Positions 6,921-7,657 of a stretch of 7,657 bases of DNA are shown here, piece after piece. The stretch is from the NCBI GenBank assembly GCA_038209965.1, contig JBBQXF010000165.1, forward strand, positions 1 through 7,657, read 5' to 3'. Numbering within the stretch: position 1 is the stretch's first letter; every line of letters begins with the position of its first letter. The DNA comes from JALONO01 sp038209965. GTDB taxonomy: Bacteria; Bacteroidota; Bacteroidia; Cytophagales; Thermoflexibacteraceae. The translations under genes were made by a program, and so were the position numbers. The notes under the pieces are model-generated. The model worked only from the letters and a program-made list of their open reading frames with translations. It searched no databases and had not been told where the DNA came from.

Positions 6921-6938
6921 AAATTTTCGCAAAAATTT
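6921..6938. repeat. AT-rich inverted repeat, partner of the 6858-6876 motif
   Basis: AAATTTT (6921-6927) and AAAATTT (6932-6938) are inverted around CGCA. Its TTTTCGC followed by AAAAATTT (6924-6938) recurs at 6858-6876 as TTTTCGC, four inserted bases ACTA, then CAAAATTT, giving a duplicated motif with a 4-base spacer difference. It lies 116 bases upstream of the oxidoreductase start. Function unknown; it may be a regulatory or bent-DNA element. Confidence 0.3.
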
Positions 6939-7030
6939 CTCGTTAACTTTTCGGCTGGGATCAACGATAAACTTGCTTGGTGGGGCAAATACAAGGAATG
7001 TCAATATGAACCGCTGCTGCTGGCCACCCC

Positions 7031-7070
7031 TTGGCTCGCAACGGCTTACATTGGTTAGCAACGGCTTGCA
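7031..7070. repeat. Tandem direct repeat, two 20-bp units
   Basis: Unit 1 (7031-7050) and unit 2 (7051-7070) are adjacent and match at 17 of 20 positions; the shared core is GCAACGGCTT followed by ACAT or GCAT. The sequence just after unit 2 (7071-7078, TAGGGTAG) resembles the start of a third unit at 6 of 8 bases. The period is not a multiple of three, which argues against a peptide repeat. CATAGGG at 7069-7075 is also inverted as CCCTATG at 7115-7121. Function not known. Confidence 0.6.
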
Positions 7071-7136
7071 TAGGGTAGTTTAAGAGCTCGTTCAATTGGT
7101 GATTCGGCGGTACGCCCTATGGGCAGAGTGCACCAA

Positions 7137-7160
7137 GTGCCTCCGCAAGAAGGGAAGCAC
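7137..7160 (-). other. Stem-loop downstream of the OmpA-domain gene
   Basis: Read on the minus strand, GTGCTTCC and GGAGGCAC pair over 8 bp with one G-U wobble around the loop CTTCTTGC. It begins about 52 bases after the OmpA-domain gene's stop. There is no T-run after it, so it is at best a weak terminator or 3'-end stabilising hairpin; on the plus strand the wobble becomes a C-A mismatch, which favours a minus-strand role. Confidence 0.3.
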
Positions 7161-7212
7161 CCCATGAAATATTTGTGTGGCAAGCAAGCAATAAAAGTGA
7201 TTACGGTAGCGG

Positions 7213-7657
7213 TTATTCCACCACCTTGATTTCTACCCGGCGGTTCAATTGGCGTTTTTCGGGGCTGGTATTGGCCACTACGGGCTGGGTTTCACCCAGT
7301 GCAATTACGGCTATTTTGTCGGCGGGAACCCCCGTTTTTTCCACCATGATCTTTTTGATGCGCTGGGCACGCTTGAGGGAGAGCAGAGAATTGTACTCCT
7401 CGGACCCGAAATTATCGGTGTGGCCCTCGATTACAATATTATAGCCATATTTGATATAATCAGCGGCAGTACGGATCGTTTTCACATCCTCGGCGGTGAG
7501 CTCGTCCTCGTCAAAGACGAAATACAGGGGGTTCAACCGGGGCTTTTCGGGTTTTGGGGTCGAAGTGGTCAGTTTGTCCACTTCAGTAGCTGGGTCAGTG
7601 CGTTTGAGGTGGGGCAGGGTCGGGTCGTGCAAGGTCTCTTGGCGGGGCTGCTGGGCC
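7213..7657 (-). CDS. OmpA-like C-terminal domain envelope protein, 5'-truncated by window edge
   Basis: 147 residues of the C-terminus are visible, ending at the TAA at 7215-7213; the reading frame is open to the right edge, so the N-terminus lies outside. The first ~40 visible residues are a Pro/Thr/Lys-rich linker (AQQPRQET, then TTSTPKPEKPR). An OmpA-type peptidoglycan-binding domain follows: LYFVFDEDE (F46, F48), IVIEGHTDNFGSEEYNSLLSLKRAQ with D81 and R96 at the peptidoglycan-contact positions (15 apart, as in the family), ALGETQPV, and the terminal NRRVEIKVVE. Such domains hold outer-membrane or periplasmic proteins to the cell wall. What precedes it (beta-barrel, TPR/WD-like repeats as in Bacteroidota OmpA fusions, or a lipoprotein anchor) cannot be seen. 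A TTG at 7632 could act as a start, but the frame continues upstream and no signal peptide would result, so it is treated as partial. Confidence 0.88.
   Translation of the reverse strand, partial: AQQPRQETLHDPTLPHLKRTDPATEVDKLTTSTPKPEKPRLNPLYFVFDEDELTAEDVKTIRTAADYIKYGYNIVIEGHTDNFGSEEYNSLLSLKRAQRIKKIMVEKTGVPADKIAVIALGETQPVVANTSPEKRQLNRRVEIKVVE

Larger units (their letters stand above)
6806..7212. other. 407-bp region without a convincing gene
   Basis: This interval lies between the start of the Tat oxidoreductase gene (minus) and the end of the OmpA-domain gene (minus). The half next to the oxidoreductase start (about 6840-6955) is strongly AT-rich with palindromes and presumably holds that gene's promoter, though no full TAnnTTTG box with a proper -33 was found. 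The other half (about 6960-7200) is near average in composition and contains a tandem 20-bp repeat, two small palindromes (GGCG/CGCC at 7106-7116 and GCCC/GGGC at 7114-7124) and a stem-loop at 7137-7160. No reading frame with recognisable protein character was found, and no tRNA or rRNA is apparent. Confidence 0.6.

Noticed and set aside
6980..6991. GGGGCAAATA shared with the lpxH promoter region, considered as a relic minus-strand promoter and start
   Set aside because: The base pattern does not give TAnnTTTG on the minus strand here and no start codon or reading frame follows.
7006..7083. 25-codon plus-strand reading frame with an AAGGA eight bases before its ATG, running through the tandem 20-bp repeat
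   Set aside because: It is very short, spans a non-triplet repeat, has no recognisable motif beyond a CysCysTrp stretch, and the upstream -7-like TAAACTTG at 6968-6975 lacks a -33 partner. No support for translation beyond the chance AAGGA.

Overview
The window looks like a chromosomal segment of a Bacteroidota bacterium, probably of the Saprospiria/Cytophagia type. The evidence is an LPS-making Gram-negative gene set, TAnnTTTG-type promoter boxes, a TPR/coiled-coil/SpoIIE-type phosphatase of a kind common in that phylum, and a Tat-targeted Gfo/Idh/MocA oxidoreductase next to a secreted TIM-barrel isomerase. Lineage is inferred from protein style only; no rRNA or other marker gene is present.

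Layout. The left edge (1-405, minus) carries the N-terminal half or more of an LpxH-type lipid A enzyme, cut by the window end. A 218-bp divergent intergenic region separates it from a 930-aa plus-strand membrane phosphatase (624-3416): signal peptide, periplasmic TPR array, coiled coil, one membrane span, coiled coil, cytoplasmic PP2C/SpoIIE domain. A strong intrinsic terminator (3481-3521) follows. Next is kdsA (3580-4416, plus), which makes Kdo-8-phosphate for the LPS inner core. A perfect 11-bp hairpin lies between kdsA and the convergent minus-strand pair 6805-5477 (Tat-signal Gfo/Idh/MocA oxidoreductase) and 5393-4542 (Sec-signal sugar isomerase/epimerase-like protein). These two read in the same direction and probably form a periplasmic sugar-modifying unit. 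From 6806 to 7212 is a 407-bp stretch with no convincing gene; it holds AT-rich palindromes and a tandem 20-bp repeat. The right edge (7213-7657, minus) is the C-terminal part of an OmpA-domain envelope protein.

Most of the window is therefore envelope biology: two steps of Kdo-lipid A synthesis (LpxH, KdsA), a peptidoglycan-binding OmpA domain, exported carbohydrate enzymes and a transmembrane sensor phosphatase. I found no mobile element, CRISPR array, tRNA or rRNA, and no clear evidence of an undescribed multi-gene system. The most notable points are non-canonical residues in KdsA at positions expected to contact arabinose-5-phosphate, the order promoter-like box / terminator / kdsA start, and the repeat-containing gene-free region at 6806-7212.
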